Below, piece after piece: positions 11,817 to 22,700 of a DNA stretch of 64,000 nt. Location of the stretch: positions 1,798,001 to 1,862,000 of the forward strand of contig JAHRHY010000008.1 of NCBI GenBank assembly GCA_019671135.1, read 5' to 3'. The translations under genes and the position numbers were made by a program. The notes under the pieces were generated by a model. It had not been told where the DNA came from. It was given only the letters and a program-made list of their open reading frames with translations, and did not search any database. The stretch comes from Linnemannia hyalina. Lineage: Eukaryota; Mortierellomycota; Mortierellomycetes; Mortierellales; Mortierellaceae. The stretch's first letter is position 1; each line of letters begins with the position of its first letter.

Positions 11817-12686
11817 CTAAGGCTTCTTAGCATCATACAGCCGGCTATAATCACCGTCACTAACACCCACAGGAGGCCCATACGCCGGCGGTGCCACACC
11901 ATGTAGACTCTGCTGCTGCTGATGTTGGCGCTGAAGCATCTGGAGGTGCTCAATTTGCTGCTGCAGGTCCTGAGTCCGTCGATCAGCCTCCTGTTGAGCC
12001 CGGTACTGTCTCAATAAGGCCCCCGAGGCAACTTCTTCTAGGACTCGTTGACGGACGACGGAGCGAGACATGTGCATATCGAGCTTCTCAGCCGCGATCT
12101 CAACCCATTCCTTCACTTCTGCCTCCTCCTTTGCAGCCGCGGCCGCAGCCGCCTGTGCCGGTGTCATCGCCGCCGTCCCCGTTGCAGAGTTTGTCGAAAC
12201 GACCGAGTTCGATCTCGCCAACATCCCTGGCCCAGCAACAAGGTTCCGCGTCTTCAAATCCAAAATCGCATTCCGAACCGCCTCCAACACAAGATGAGTA
12301 TGTAAATCCTTGGCCTCCTGTTTCAAAATCCCAAATTCCTCCTTGGCCGCCTTCTCTTTCGCATCCCGATGTCCCTTGATAATCGCCTTCTCCCGCTCAA
12401 ACTCCTTATCGGCTTCTTTACGGATCTTTTCGCATTTCTTTTCGGCCTCGCGGACGGTCGTCTTGTAGGCGGTTTCGTAGGTCTTGAGAGTCTCTTTGAT
12501 GGATTTTTGGAGGTCTTTGGTGGACTGTGCTGATGACTGGGAGGACATGATGACTGGGGTTGTGGGGATTGCGGGTTGGTTGGGTGCTGTGTTCGTGGTT
12601 GACTCTTCGGTAGTAGTTGTAGGGCTGGTGTTGTTGTATGAGACCAATGCGGAAAGTGAGAATTGAAGAGACTGGAAAGTGTCCAT
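11817..12686 (-). CDS. Ala/Gln-rich coiled-coil protein, unknown function
   Basis: Single-exon gene of 289 codons from an ATG at 12686 to a stop at 11817. Residues 1-50 are Thr/Ser/Pro-rich. Residues about 55-125 are strongly charged (many K and E in heptad-like spacing) and should form a long coiled coil. Residues 160-180 hold an Ala-rich run, and residues 230-260 are Gln-rich with a second likely coiled coil. The C-terminus is Pro/Gly/Tyr-rich (PPAYGPP). A conserved-looking block with WVEIAAEKLDMHMSRS at about 192-207 may be a small folded unit. An internal Met at residue 47 (MSSQSS) is an alternative start. No signal peptide, membrane segment or known domain is visible. The consistent frame and amino-acid bias favour a real gene; I do not recognise the family. 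Confidence 0.7.
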   Translation of the reverse strand: MDTFQSLQFSLSALVSYNNTSPTTTTEESTTNTAPNQPAIPTTPVIMSSQSSAQSTKDLQKSIKETLKTYETAYKTTVREAEKKCEKIRKEADKEFEREKAIIKGHRDAKEKAAKEEFGILKQEAKDLHTHLVLEAVRNAILDLKTRNLVAGPGMLARSNSVVSTNSATGTAAMTPAQAAAAAAAKEEAEVKEWVEIAAEKLDMHMSRSVVRQRVLEEVASGALLRQYRAQQEADRRTQDLQQQIEHLQMLQRQHQQQQSLHGVAPPAYGPPVGVSDGDYSRLYDAKKP

Positions 12687-13441
12687 GAGTTTGTTCGTGT
12701 GGTTCTTGTATGCGTGAAAAAAAAGAGGAAAGGGGAAGGGAGGGGGAGAATTGGGGGCATGTTTATATCACAAAAAAAAACGTTCCATGTAATCACTCCA
12801 CTCGCCATCTCAGGCGGACTGGGAAAAAAATTAATGCGGGTTATGGATGTTTTGCCATTTTTTTTTTTTTGTTTTTTTTCGTTGCCAAGACTTGAACTTA
12901 CTCACTCGCCACAGCCCTTTTTCGAAATAATACATCATCTGTTGCACAAAAACAAAGAAAACCAACACCGCCACCAATGATATCGGGCTTTTTGTTTCCC
13001 TCATCTCCCCTGCTCCTTCTAACTTCATCTAACTTCCTTAACGATGCCCTTCTGACCCCCTCCCGTCCCAATTCCCTTTGCCAAGAAATTCGCAAAAGAA
13101 AAGGTTGAAGAAACACGGGGAAAAGGGGCTCTTTTCTACTGTCTACTCAACCTCCACCAGGAAAAAAAAAAGCCATCTTGCATTGTTTCGTCCATGAAGT
13201 GAAATTAGGAGCATTTTTTTTTGTTGCCCTCAGCCCAACATCCATTGGGTCTTGGCAAAAGGTCCCGCTTTTGCAGGAAAGTGCGTAGCTCTTCATCAAG
13301 CCTCTTCTAGCCTTAATATACACCGCTCCCAAGAAACCACAAGCCTTACTCGCCGAAGTAATAAAAGACAAAAAGCACTTTTAATGAAAATGACAAAAAA
13401 ACTGGGAAATGGGCAAAACAAGAATCTCCAAGAAGGTAAGC
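12687..13441. other. Intergenic between two minus-strand genes
   Basis: About 750 bp upstream of the coiled-coil gene and downstream of the GlnRS stop. It holds T and A runs (12857-12880, 13151-13160) and no convincing reading frame. It should contain the coiled-coil gene promoter and the GlnRS 3' end. Confidence 0.5.
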
Positions 13442-16400
13442 TTAAGCCTGGTTCTTGAGGGAGCTGTTGATCTGCAAACTGACGGTTCGGTTAAGGATAA
13501 TCTTCTTGACAGTGTCCTTGATCGACGCCTCGGGCTTCTCCTTAAAGTCACCCAAATCAGCCTCCTTGTCCACGCAGAAGTATCCGATGCGGGTCAACTG
13601 GAACCTCATGGCCTCGTAGTCAGTCTTGGTCTCCGAGCTCTTGGCCCAGCGATCCATGATGTCCCACAATCCAATCTCAACCAAAGCGCCCTTCTCGGTG
13701 CTCAAGCTGTCGGCGTTCACATCGCTCAAGTATCCGCCGGGAACCTCCTTCTTGTCCTGAGGGTTGGCGTGGTGGAACAGACGGTCAAACAGACGGACCT
13801 CATCCAGACGGACGGGTGAGTTGTGCTTGGGACTCTCAGCAACCCACTGGATATAGGTCTTGGGCTTCTTGAAACCGGCAGCATCCTCATAGCGAGCAAT
13901 CAACTCCACAACCTTGCCAGACCCATCCTTAATAACCTTGGTGCAGGTAATGGGGCAGGGGACATTGAGGAGACCGACAGTCTTGCCAGGTGCCAAGCGG
14001 AAGAAATCCTTGTCGTCCTGCTCTCTGAAATCCGATCCGTCAATCCAGACCTGGCGAGTGAAGGGGATAGAGTGCTCACCCATTGAGGGATCTCTAGGCT
14101 TGTTCTGAACAGTCAACATCTCGACGTGACCCTCGGGCAAGTTCTCGAGTGTGACCTTGATGGGGTTGAAGACACCCATCAAACGAGGAGCAGTCTCGTT
14201 CAAGTAGTCGCGAATAAAGGCATCCAACTTGGAGACCTCAATCACAGTGTCGGACTTGGTGACGCCCAACGTGTGCACAAAGTTGTTGATGGCCTGAGGT
14301 GGAACACCGCGACGACGGATGGCAGGGAGAGTGTACAATCTAGGATCATCCCAGTCAAAGACGTGCTTCTTGTTGACCAACTCGGCAATCTTGCGCTTGG
14401 ACAAGATGGTGTTGGCAACGTTGAGACGACCGTACTCCCACTGGACAGGCTTGTAGACCTCAAGGGCATCGCACAACCAGTAGTACGAAGCGCGCGACTG
14501 CATAAACTCGACTGTGCAGAGAGAATGGGTGATGTTCTCGAATGAATCGACGAGACAGTGAGTGTAGTCGTAGGTGGGGTAAATGATCCATTCCGAGCCA
14601 GTCCTGTGATGGGGGGTCTTTAAGACTCTGTAGGCGACCAAGTCCCAGAACTGGGGGTTGCCGTTCTCGAGATCCATCTTCATGCGGAGAATGGCCTGTC
14701 CCTCCTCGAATCCGCCGTTCTTCATCTTCTCGAACAACTCCAGTGACTCTGAGATGGGTCTGTCACGGTGCTCACAGGCAGTACGAGGACCACGCTCAGG
14801 GCCACCACGATGCATCTGAATCTGTTCTCCCGTGCACTATTTGACATATTGAAAGACGATTTGGTCAGATGTGATCGATATTAATTCAACTCTCATTTTT
14901 TTGGGTGTGAAAGCAAAATCCTCGAACTTACGTGGCAGATGTAGGCCTTATCCTTCTTAATCAACTCGATGGCGAGCTCGTAGAGGCGCTGAAAGTGGGT
15001 GGAGGAGTAGGTGACCTCGCTGGGGGTGAATCCGAGCCACTTGATAATCTCGAAGATGGAGGTGAAGTATCTCTCCTCCTCAGCCTCGGGGTTGGTGTCA
15101 TCGTAGCGGAGATTGCAGATACCGTTGTGGGCCTTGGCGAGTCCAAAGTTGATGTTGATGGCCTTGGCGTGTCCAATGTGCAAGAAACCGTTGGGCTCTG
15201 GGGGGAAACGGGTGACGTATTTGCCGCCGGTTGCCTTCAAGTGCTCAACCATCAACTCGGGTTTGATCTGGGGGTTGCCTCCAGGGATGTGCAATTTTGA
15301 GAGCTCTCCCTCAAAGAACATATCTGCGACCTTGACCTCAGTAGCCGAAGTCTCGACCTTCTTCTCCACCTTTGCCTCGACCTTGGCCTCCTTCTTCTAC
15401 ATACGTCCATTTTAAAAAGGGGGAAAATTGATGTTAGTTGGTGCTAGACAGTCTTGTAATTGCCATTGTTATTGTAGCCTGACTCGTGGCTGTGGTTGGT
15501 ATGATGGTACTGAAGCCATTGCTGATTTCAGTGCTTCTGTTCAAACTGGGTTTGTTGCAAAATCTGCTGCTGCTGCTGTTAAAATAGATGTTGACACCGA
15601 TGTCGATTGTCCTGTTTTTCTCCTTGTCATTGTTTGCGTCAAGTGAATATTTCATGCCACCTCTATTCCTGTCTCCTATCATGCGTTTTATCCCGCACCT
15701 AATTCTCCTTCTCATCCTTCCTCTCATCCTGGATGTGATCCTCCATGCGTGATAATCCATATGACACAGTACCTTCTTGACGACGACATCGCGCTCATCC
15801 TTGGGTCCAAGGACAGCGAGCATCTGGGCATCAACAGCTTCCTTGATGTCTCCACCGTTAGCCCACTTCAAGCTGGGGATGTTCTTGGCACCGGCAAAGA
15901 AGAGACCAAAAAACTTGTAACGATCCTTGACCAATCTGTCCTTGACGGTCTCTGTGTATGCGTCGACAGCACTGTTGACCTCCTCCTTGGTCACAACAAC
16001 ACCTATATGTGATAACGGCAGATAAGGATAGGGTCAGTAAACAATTGATATTCACAAAACGCGTTTTGAATGACGCGTCCGAGGAAAACAAAAAAGGGGG
16101 GTCGGATAAGGTGGATGATGAATAAAAGGAAAGGGAAAAGAAAGTAGTGTGGCGTTGTTGACAGTTGATAATCTAGGGTTGAAGAAGCCGTTGGGCTTGA
16201 TGAACATACCGACACCGCACTCCTCGTTGAACTTGGCCTCGTCAATCTCCTTCTTGTCCTGGACAAACTTGATAGCAGCTATTCATGGAGAAAGGCAAAA
16301 AAGTAAGAGAGTCAGTCCCATGGTGGCCCGTTTTTCTGTTGTATTTCTATTGTTACCAAACACGAGGATAGATAGAACTCTCCCATGAGGAGAGAACAAA

Positions 16401-16958
16401 AAAAAGCCTGGAGAGTGAGCAGGCGTGATATAAAGAGGAGAAAATCGTGTCCTTACCGGAGACCTGGTCAGAGGTGGTGAGGCGACTATTCAAAAAAAAA
16501 AAGACAACAAGAAGCAAGCATGCAAGAAGTGTGAGTTGTTCTGCTGCTAGTCTACTTTTGGACACTAGTAATAAGAAAAAACTGATCAACACACGCCAGA
16601 TCGCGTCCTTCTAGTCCGTCGTCATTTCCTGCTCAAGATCTAAGTCCACTCCTCAGTGACTCCCCAAAACAACGTAATCACCCTTCCACAACAACAACAA
16701 GAAGCAGAAATGAAAGACGTACGAGTCGCGGATAGCCTTGGCGAGGTAGTCGAGATGGGGGAGGGCGGTGGGGGTAATGGTAGAGGCGAGGGCGTAGACG
16801 AGAGCACCGGCAGCCTTTTCGGCAGGCTTTGAGTCGTAGCCTGCAGAGTGGATGGCCTTTTCGAGGGTTGGGGCGAGGTTCTTGTTTTTGGCGGTTTCCT
16901 TGGCCTTCTGCTCGGCGAGGCCGATGTTCTGGAAGAGGGCGACCAGCTGCTCGGACAT
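13442..16958 (-). CDS. GLN4: Glutaminyl-tRNA synthetase, cytosolic
   Basis: Charges tRNA-Gln with glutamine (class I synthetase). Six exons joined in phase: 16958-16723, 16485-16457, 16278-16210, 16002-15773, 15396-14932 and 14836-13442, giving 807 aa, close to the yeast enzyme. Residues 1-185 form the eukaryote-specific N-terminal domain (starts [14 protein letters not shown]). A Lys/Glu/Ala-rich linker opens exon 5. The catalytic Rossmann fold carries PPEPNG then FLHIGHAK (HIGH motif near residue 262) and the KMSKS-like LSKRK near residue 488. The rest is the tRNA-binding beta-barrel region. Exon 2 is only 29 nt. Introns 2 and 4 are long for this locus (178 and 376 nt). The donors used are GTACGT, GTAAGG, GTATGT, GTACTG and GTAAGT. 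Nothing essential is missing, so the gene looks functional. Confidence 0.95.
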
Positions 16959-17551
16959 TGTTGTTGTTGTTGAAAGTTGGTGGTGGTGAGGTTGATTAAG
17001 AAAGGAAGAAGAAGAGATGCTTTCAGCTGGAGGGGTGAAATAAAAACAACAGGGACTGTCGGAGTTAGTAGTGGTGGTGTAAAGTGGTCGCAGTGGATGT
17101 AGTCAGAGAAAGGGTATCAAAATTGTATGAAAAAGAAGGCAGACGAGTGTCCTTTTATTTGTGCTTGCAAGATAGACTTCAGTCATCATGACCCTTTCTT
17201 GTGGACGTCACATGATAACTTCCTTGCCGCACACACATGCTCCCTTTTTCTATCTAGTGGCCGCAGTCGACCTAGTTAGACCTATGGTTCCGGTGTACTC
17301 ATAATGATGGTGAAGGAGCAAGTAGGATCCTTTTGGTCATGAAAGGTAGTATGGACATCCAAAAAAAATATAATAATAAATAGGTTCGGTTTATTAGGTT
17401 TAGATGGTCGCATCTACATCTCGCGGAGACGTAGCGGCTGTGTTCCATGTATATGTGCTTGTAGAAAGAGAGAACGGCATAAGAAAGGGTTGCAGGATGA
17501 GAGAAGTTGCCAACGACAAAAAGGAAGGTAGGGGTCCGTCAATTGCTTTGC
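16959..17551. other. Intergenic: GlnRS promoter side and septin-like gene 3' side
   Basis: About 590 bp upstream of the GlnRS ATG and downstream of the septin-like stop. The first 80 bases are rich in GTT/GGT repeats. No reading frame or motif stands out. Confidence 0.5.
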
Positions 17552-18994
17552 TTAACGGGCGGCCTGCTGGTATTGGTGCTGTTGATAGTAAGCCTGCTGT
17601 TGTTGTAATGGCTGCTGCTGCTGGTGTTGTTGGTGCTGCTGCTGCTGCTGGGCAAGGTGCTTTCCACGCCAGTTGATAAACTTTTTAACAGTGAACTGGC
17701 GAATGTTGGTGATCTGGGTCTCTAGGACCAACTTCCTGAGCAATGGCAGCTCATTCGATGCTGGCGTAAACGCAATATGGTCGTCGGCATCATCAGAGGC
17801 AGGCTTGACTGCCGTGTTGGAGACTGCAAATGGAGGGCCGCCGACCTGTCCGTTCTCAGCCATGTGAATCAAACGGTCGTAGTCGATCCTGAAGGTGTAA
17901 ATCGACACTCCTTGTTCCTTGAGAGTCCTGAGGACCTGGACCTTAAGGTCCCGGACTTCTTGCTCCGACTGTGTGTCGACCTTGCAAATCACCGGTACCA
18001 CGTTCGCTTTTTCCGAGATCAACCGCATGTATTCCACGTCAATGGCCTTCAACCGGTGCACAACCAAGTAAAACACCACATCAATAAACTTGTGCGCCCC
18101 CACACCTAAGTAGAAAAAAATGCGGCGTGAGTTTGTTGATTTTCCTTCCTTGCATAGCACAACAACTGTCATCCAGAGGAATGCTCGAGCAATTTGTAAA
18201 ATAGAAAGGTACGAAAAGGCAGAGAAAACATGATCAAGACGACAAGAATATGAACATGTATATGAAAAAAGACAAGGTGAAGCTGCAAACATACCAGTGA
18301 CAAGGGAGCGCATGAGTTCATTGTTGGAGACTTCTGTGAAGGGCGAGATGCGCTTGTTCTTTTCATCGAAAGTCTGGCCGATATAAGACATGAACATGTC
18401 AAAGTTGAGCTGAGCATCCACAACACTTCCGTATCCAGGGGTATCTTTTAGCACGATAGTCAGGGCAATTGAAACGATAGAGGTTAGCAATTGAAAGTTC
18501 TCATGATTGGGAGGCTATGCCCTGAAGAAGACTCGCCAGAGTTGGGCTATGTACCAAAGAAACATGTACTAAAGCGGGTGTGGTAGGCAGTACTTCTTCC
18601 TCTCCATCTGAGACAAACAAGAGCATCACAAAAAAGACGTACCAACAAAGACTAGGTTGCGAGCAGGGACTTCGTCGTCTGCATCCATGTTGTCCCAGGG
18701 AATCTCCATCATCGTGGATGAGAACTTTTCGATGAGAGTGTCGGTCCGTTTGTAGTCATCATCTTCCGAATGAGTTGGCGAGAGGGGTTCCCAGTCGTGG
18801 GAGAGGACCTCGGGCAAAGTTTCTGTGAACTGGCGGGCGAAGGAGGTCTTGCCGACGCCACTGTCTCCGACCACGGCCAGGCGGAGGTAGCCGATGTTCT
18901 GTCCGGCAAAGGGGTTCACTGAGGAGTGGTCGCCGTTGGAGTAGTGAGCAGAAGACGAAGGAGAGTGGTGGTATCCGTTAGTATGGCGGCTCAT
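17552..18994 (-). CDS. Septin-like GTPase (divergent), Gln-rich C-terminus
   Basis: Three exons, 18994-18643, 18444-18295 and 18105-17552, join in phase to 351 aa. The N-terminal 35 residues are Ser/His-rich. G1 is VVGDSGVGKTSF (about residues 43-54). The G3 motif DTPGYG is created across the first splice junction. The segment HRLKAIDVEYMRLISEKANVVP and the following VICKVDT match the septin G4 region, where septins usually have AKAD; here Ala is replaced by Cys and the second Ala by Val. The septin C-terminal coiled coil is absent, and the last 45 residues are mostly Gln with His and Tyr. Septins polymerise at the cortex and septum. The changed G1 and G4 motifs suggest a divergent paralogue rather than a core septin. 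Classification rests on these motifs; a small Ras-type GTPase is less likely given the IDVEYM block. Confidence 0.75.
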
Positions 18995-19938
18995 TTATTC
19001 TTATATTGAATTGAAGGACAAGGGGGGAGGAAGTGCAGGGAGGTTGAGAGAAAGGAGGCAGGGTCGGAATGATGCGAAGGTGAGAATGAGAGGAAAGTGA
19101 AGAAGAGGTGGCAAAAAATGAATGCAGGAGGTGGGTGAGTAAGGGCTGAGGCAGTATTGGACTCTGGTTGTTTGTCGTTGTTGTCTGCTCTGCTCTGCTC
19201 CTGTTCCTTATTACGTTGTTATCACTGAGTGGTGCAGAGATATTGTTGTTGGGGAGGGTTGTGCGTGCGAGAGCGGGGCAGATATTGTTCATTTGTACAC
19301 AACAGCGGGTACTTTTTCTTGCAACTGAGCACTGCCTCTTCGTTTGGCCTAATAGTCCACAACTACAAGAGCCAAGAAAAAGAAGGGAAAAGTGACGGGA
19401 GAGGAGAGAAGGAAGGGAAAGGGCTTAGGGGAGATAGGGTGCAAGGTGTTGCTACTCACTCAGTTGTGTCTCCATAGGTGAATGAATGATTGATTGATTG
19501 ATTGATTGGTTGGTTATTTGTCTTTCTGTGTTGACAAGAAGGAATAAGTGTGTGCCTGAACACCCGAGAGACGAGGAGAAGGTCGGGCTGGGGGGGTTTA
19601 AGCGTAGGGAACAGAGAGGAGAGAGAGCGTTTGTTTGTGATTGATGTTGTTTTTGGTGGCAAGGTTTTGTTGTTGCAATTGAGGTCCTTCCTGTTTAGAA
19701 AAGGTATGTGTGGGACAAGGAAGAGGGAGTGTGTGCAATTGACAAAAGGAAAAAGAGAAGGTAAGAGTGAAGGTGAGTTTGATGGTGGTGGTGTGAGAAA
19801 GAGGAGATTACATCCCCCATCCGCTCTCTCTCTTTCTCTTTTATTTCATTTTTCAACACACTCACTAGTCTGAAATGCGCCTGGGAGCCCCTTTGACATT
19901 GCCCTTAAGTGATCTTGCATCTCTCAGTCTCATCATCC
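18995..19938. other. Intergenic, upstream of septin-like gene
   Basis: About 940 bp with GT-rich and GA-rich tracts. A GATT microsatellite (ending in GGTT units) lies at about 19481-19515. No convincing gene. Confidence 0.5.
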
Positions 19939-20290
19939 TCATGGCCAACTATCCCGCCCAAGGATCAGACTCATTTTTTGTAGCCCTAGCTTCTTCAACG
20001 CAAAGAGGACCAGACTCCGCTCCTTCACGTCTTCCACGTACATCTTTGCGTTCGTATGTCCTCCATAGTCAGCCTTTATATACCACGTTGTGGCCTTGGA
20101 GTCGCTCTGAGGTGCACCTGGACCATCCTCATGCTTCTCGCCAAGCAAGAGATAAGCTCCTGTGTGCCCTTTCAGCCGCCTTTAGACATAATCCCAAAGT
20201 CCTCGAATGGACTTCCGAAACGCCAAACCAAAGTAGCAAAGGGAACCTAGTTCATATTGAGGTCCTTACAGTCGACTGGTGTCGCTTGAC
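19939..20290 (-). pseudogene. Unidentified coding relic
   Basis: One minus-strand frame reads as ordinary protein for about 110 codons with only one or two in-frame stops. It includes GLAFRKSIRGLWDYV, a stop, RRLKGHTGAYLLLGEKHEDG and ATTWYIKADYGGHTNAKMYV, then ends with a stop after LILGRDSWP. Composition and hydrophobic pattern are protein-like, unlike the surrounding low-complexity frames. No ATG begins it. I do not recognise the family; it looks like the 3' end of a dead gene or of a repeated-family gene. Confidence 0.4.
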
Positions 20291-22700
20291 TGCTGCTCGT
20301 TTGGTGGGTCGTTGGTGCTGCGATCGCAGGAGAGGAGCTGAGGTTCACGAGCGGCGGTGTTAGGCCTGTCAATATGGATGTAGTTTTGCATTGCCGCTTC
20401 AACCTCGCCACACGCAGGCTCCTTCCGACTGTTGCGGTGTAGGGTTTGTCGATATGTGTATAATCTTCAAGTGCCGCCTCTACTTCTCCCTACTTTGGGC
20501 TTCGCCTGACTGTCAAACTGACAACAATGTTTTCCTGTAGAGGTGATTCCTGAGCCGTCCATGATATTGCTGTTGGCGCTAATGAAGAATCATCGACCAA
20601 TGAGTTGTCAACGACGATGTCCAGGATGACTCCATAAATGACTGCGAAGTGAAGGGTCGAGACTCTCATGTTAAATGAATTCAAAGCGATATGTTAGAGT
20701 ACCGCCGTTACTATGCTCAAGAGCGATTTTTCCTTAGTGATCAAGTACTTGGATACATACTTTTTGAAGTTAGAGCCCTTTAGAAGGAGGAGGATAATGG
20801 CCCCGCAGCACATCGTCCCAAAGTATGATGTTTCTGCGATGAAGGGACTATATGTATAACAATGTATGCCACTGGTGCTGGTTGTAGGAGCGATATTGTT
20901 CTTTTAGACAGGTCGGACTGCTTGGAGAAGTTGAGTGTGAGGAGAGTTTTCCTGTGGCATCGTTTGGATGCGAGAGATGGGTCCGAGAGATGATGTCGAT
21001 TCCTAGCTCGAACTAGAGGAGAGTGATGAGCGATGGAGAAGTGAGAAGGAAAAAGGAGTGGGCAAAGTAGAAATAAAGTGGGCGAGATTGACACCCATCC
21101 TTCCCCTGACGTGTCGAAAGAAAAATTCTGGCCTACAAAGGCCGCGCTGAAGACTTATTTCTCAGACAGCGAACTCAGAACAATTTCTTAGTTTTATTCT
21201 TCTTGCTATCCATCATCCACAACACTTTGTACACATCGGTCGTGCTCCTCACATTTTTTCCGATCCTCGACCTCCTTTCTATTATTATTTTTCACGCAAA
21301 AGAACCTTTGGCCTAACAAACCTCTATCGTTGACGTTCTGACATTTGTCCCGCCTTAGCACAAGTGCGCGCTTGACCAGATCCACGATCAACGAGACGGC
21401 TTTCGAAATCCTATTGGTGGACGTCTATCGATCTTCCTCAGATGGTTGTACACCGGACTCTGTCTTCTCGGAGGATTGCTCAGGCTGTCCAATTACAGCG
21501 TTTGTTATGGAATAATGTCGTTCCCATCGAGTCTCCTTTAAGCGCCGAATTGTAGCAGCAGAGAAGGGGCAAAGACGGCATCGCTGCTGATCTCTCCTTC
21601 GAGGGCTGATGGGTCGGGTTCTTCCTGCCGCAATATCGCCGTCCTGGCGTTTACCACACCGTTGCTGAAACAAATAAAAATCAGGTTTGAAAACACAATC
21701 CGTATCACCCCTTTGTTTTTTTTGGGTCTGATTTCAGGAACGGACGAGAGAAAGGAAGGGGGACTGATCATCCATAAACGCAACGGTCGATCACGGTCAC
21801 ATACAGTGAAACAGAGAAGGAGGAAGAGAAATCGTGTCTACGATGCTATCCGTGCAAAATGTGAACGAAACGAGAGCGATGTGGAACGCGTCCTGGAAAA
21901 AGTAAGGACAAGGAAAGCATCAACCCAATCTCACCTGACAGAACTCAAATGGCAGGCAGACATGTATAGAAAAGATTGCTCTCCCCTTGTTTTCACTTTT
22001 TCCTTCCTTTCCTAACCATTTCCCTCCATTCGTACCCTATTATTTTTCTTCTCACACTCCCTTCTTCCCTTGCTACTACCTCCACCAGAGAGAGAGGGGC
22101 CATTGGTCGTCTCTCGAGTACACAGACCACAGCCCCTCTCCTTCCTCCTCTCGACTATTTTTCAGCCCTCTCAGCTTTTCTTTCTTGCATGTTTGCAATA
22201 TCGTTACCTCCTTTTTTCTCTTTTCAGCACCCAACAGCCTATCCCTCTCACATCTCCCACCTGTTTCGCCTTGGCAAGCTCACAAGGTCGGATCTCATCA
22301 CACGCTATCATTGCGGATCTACAACCCAAAAGTGCAATACAACTGCACTAGTGTCTCCCGATACCGATACGGACACTTTGAATACAATGTCGTCAAAGCT
22401 GTTATTTTCAAGAAAAACAGTACCGTCGTAAGGAGAACCCTTTTACGAGACTAATGGTGACGTAGCAGAAAAAGAAGCGTGATACAAGTTCCAAAACTAA
22501 AAACCCCCCATTTTACCTTTATTCCTCGAGTCTCCAACCCGGCTGCTCGAGTTCTTTCAATTCCCTTTATATTACCCGCCTTTATACATCCAATTTTTTC
22601 ATCCATTCACAGCCAGCATCAAGTCCAAATCCTTTTCAGTTGTAACTCTACCTCACTACTACCGGCCCTTAGATCTACATCGACGAAGTTATTCCGGTTG
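20291..22700. other. Intergenic, no supported gene
   Basis: Short frames only. A plus-strand frame at 21662-22015 has a basic, charged middle (about 21780-21960) that could be a coiled-coil exon, but it lacks flanking support. From 21970 on the plus strand becomes T/C-rich and leads into the Ty3/gypsy remnant. Confidence 0.4.

Noticed and set aside
16003..16209. GlnRS intron 3 begins in frame with [11 protein letters not shown] and has a length divisible by three, suggesting an extra exon.
   Set aside because: A TGA lies in frame before its end, and joining 16210 directly to 16002 restores the conserved [10 protein letters not shown] sequence.
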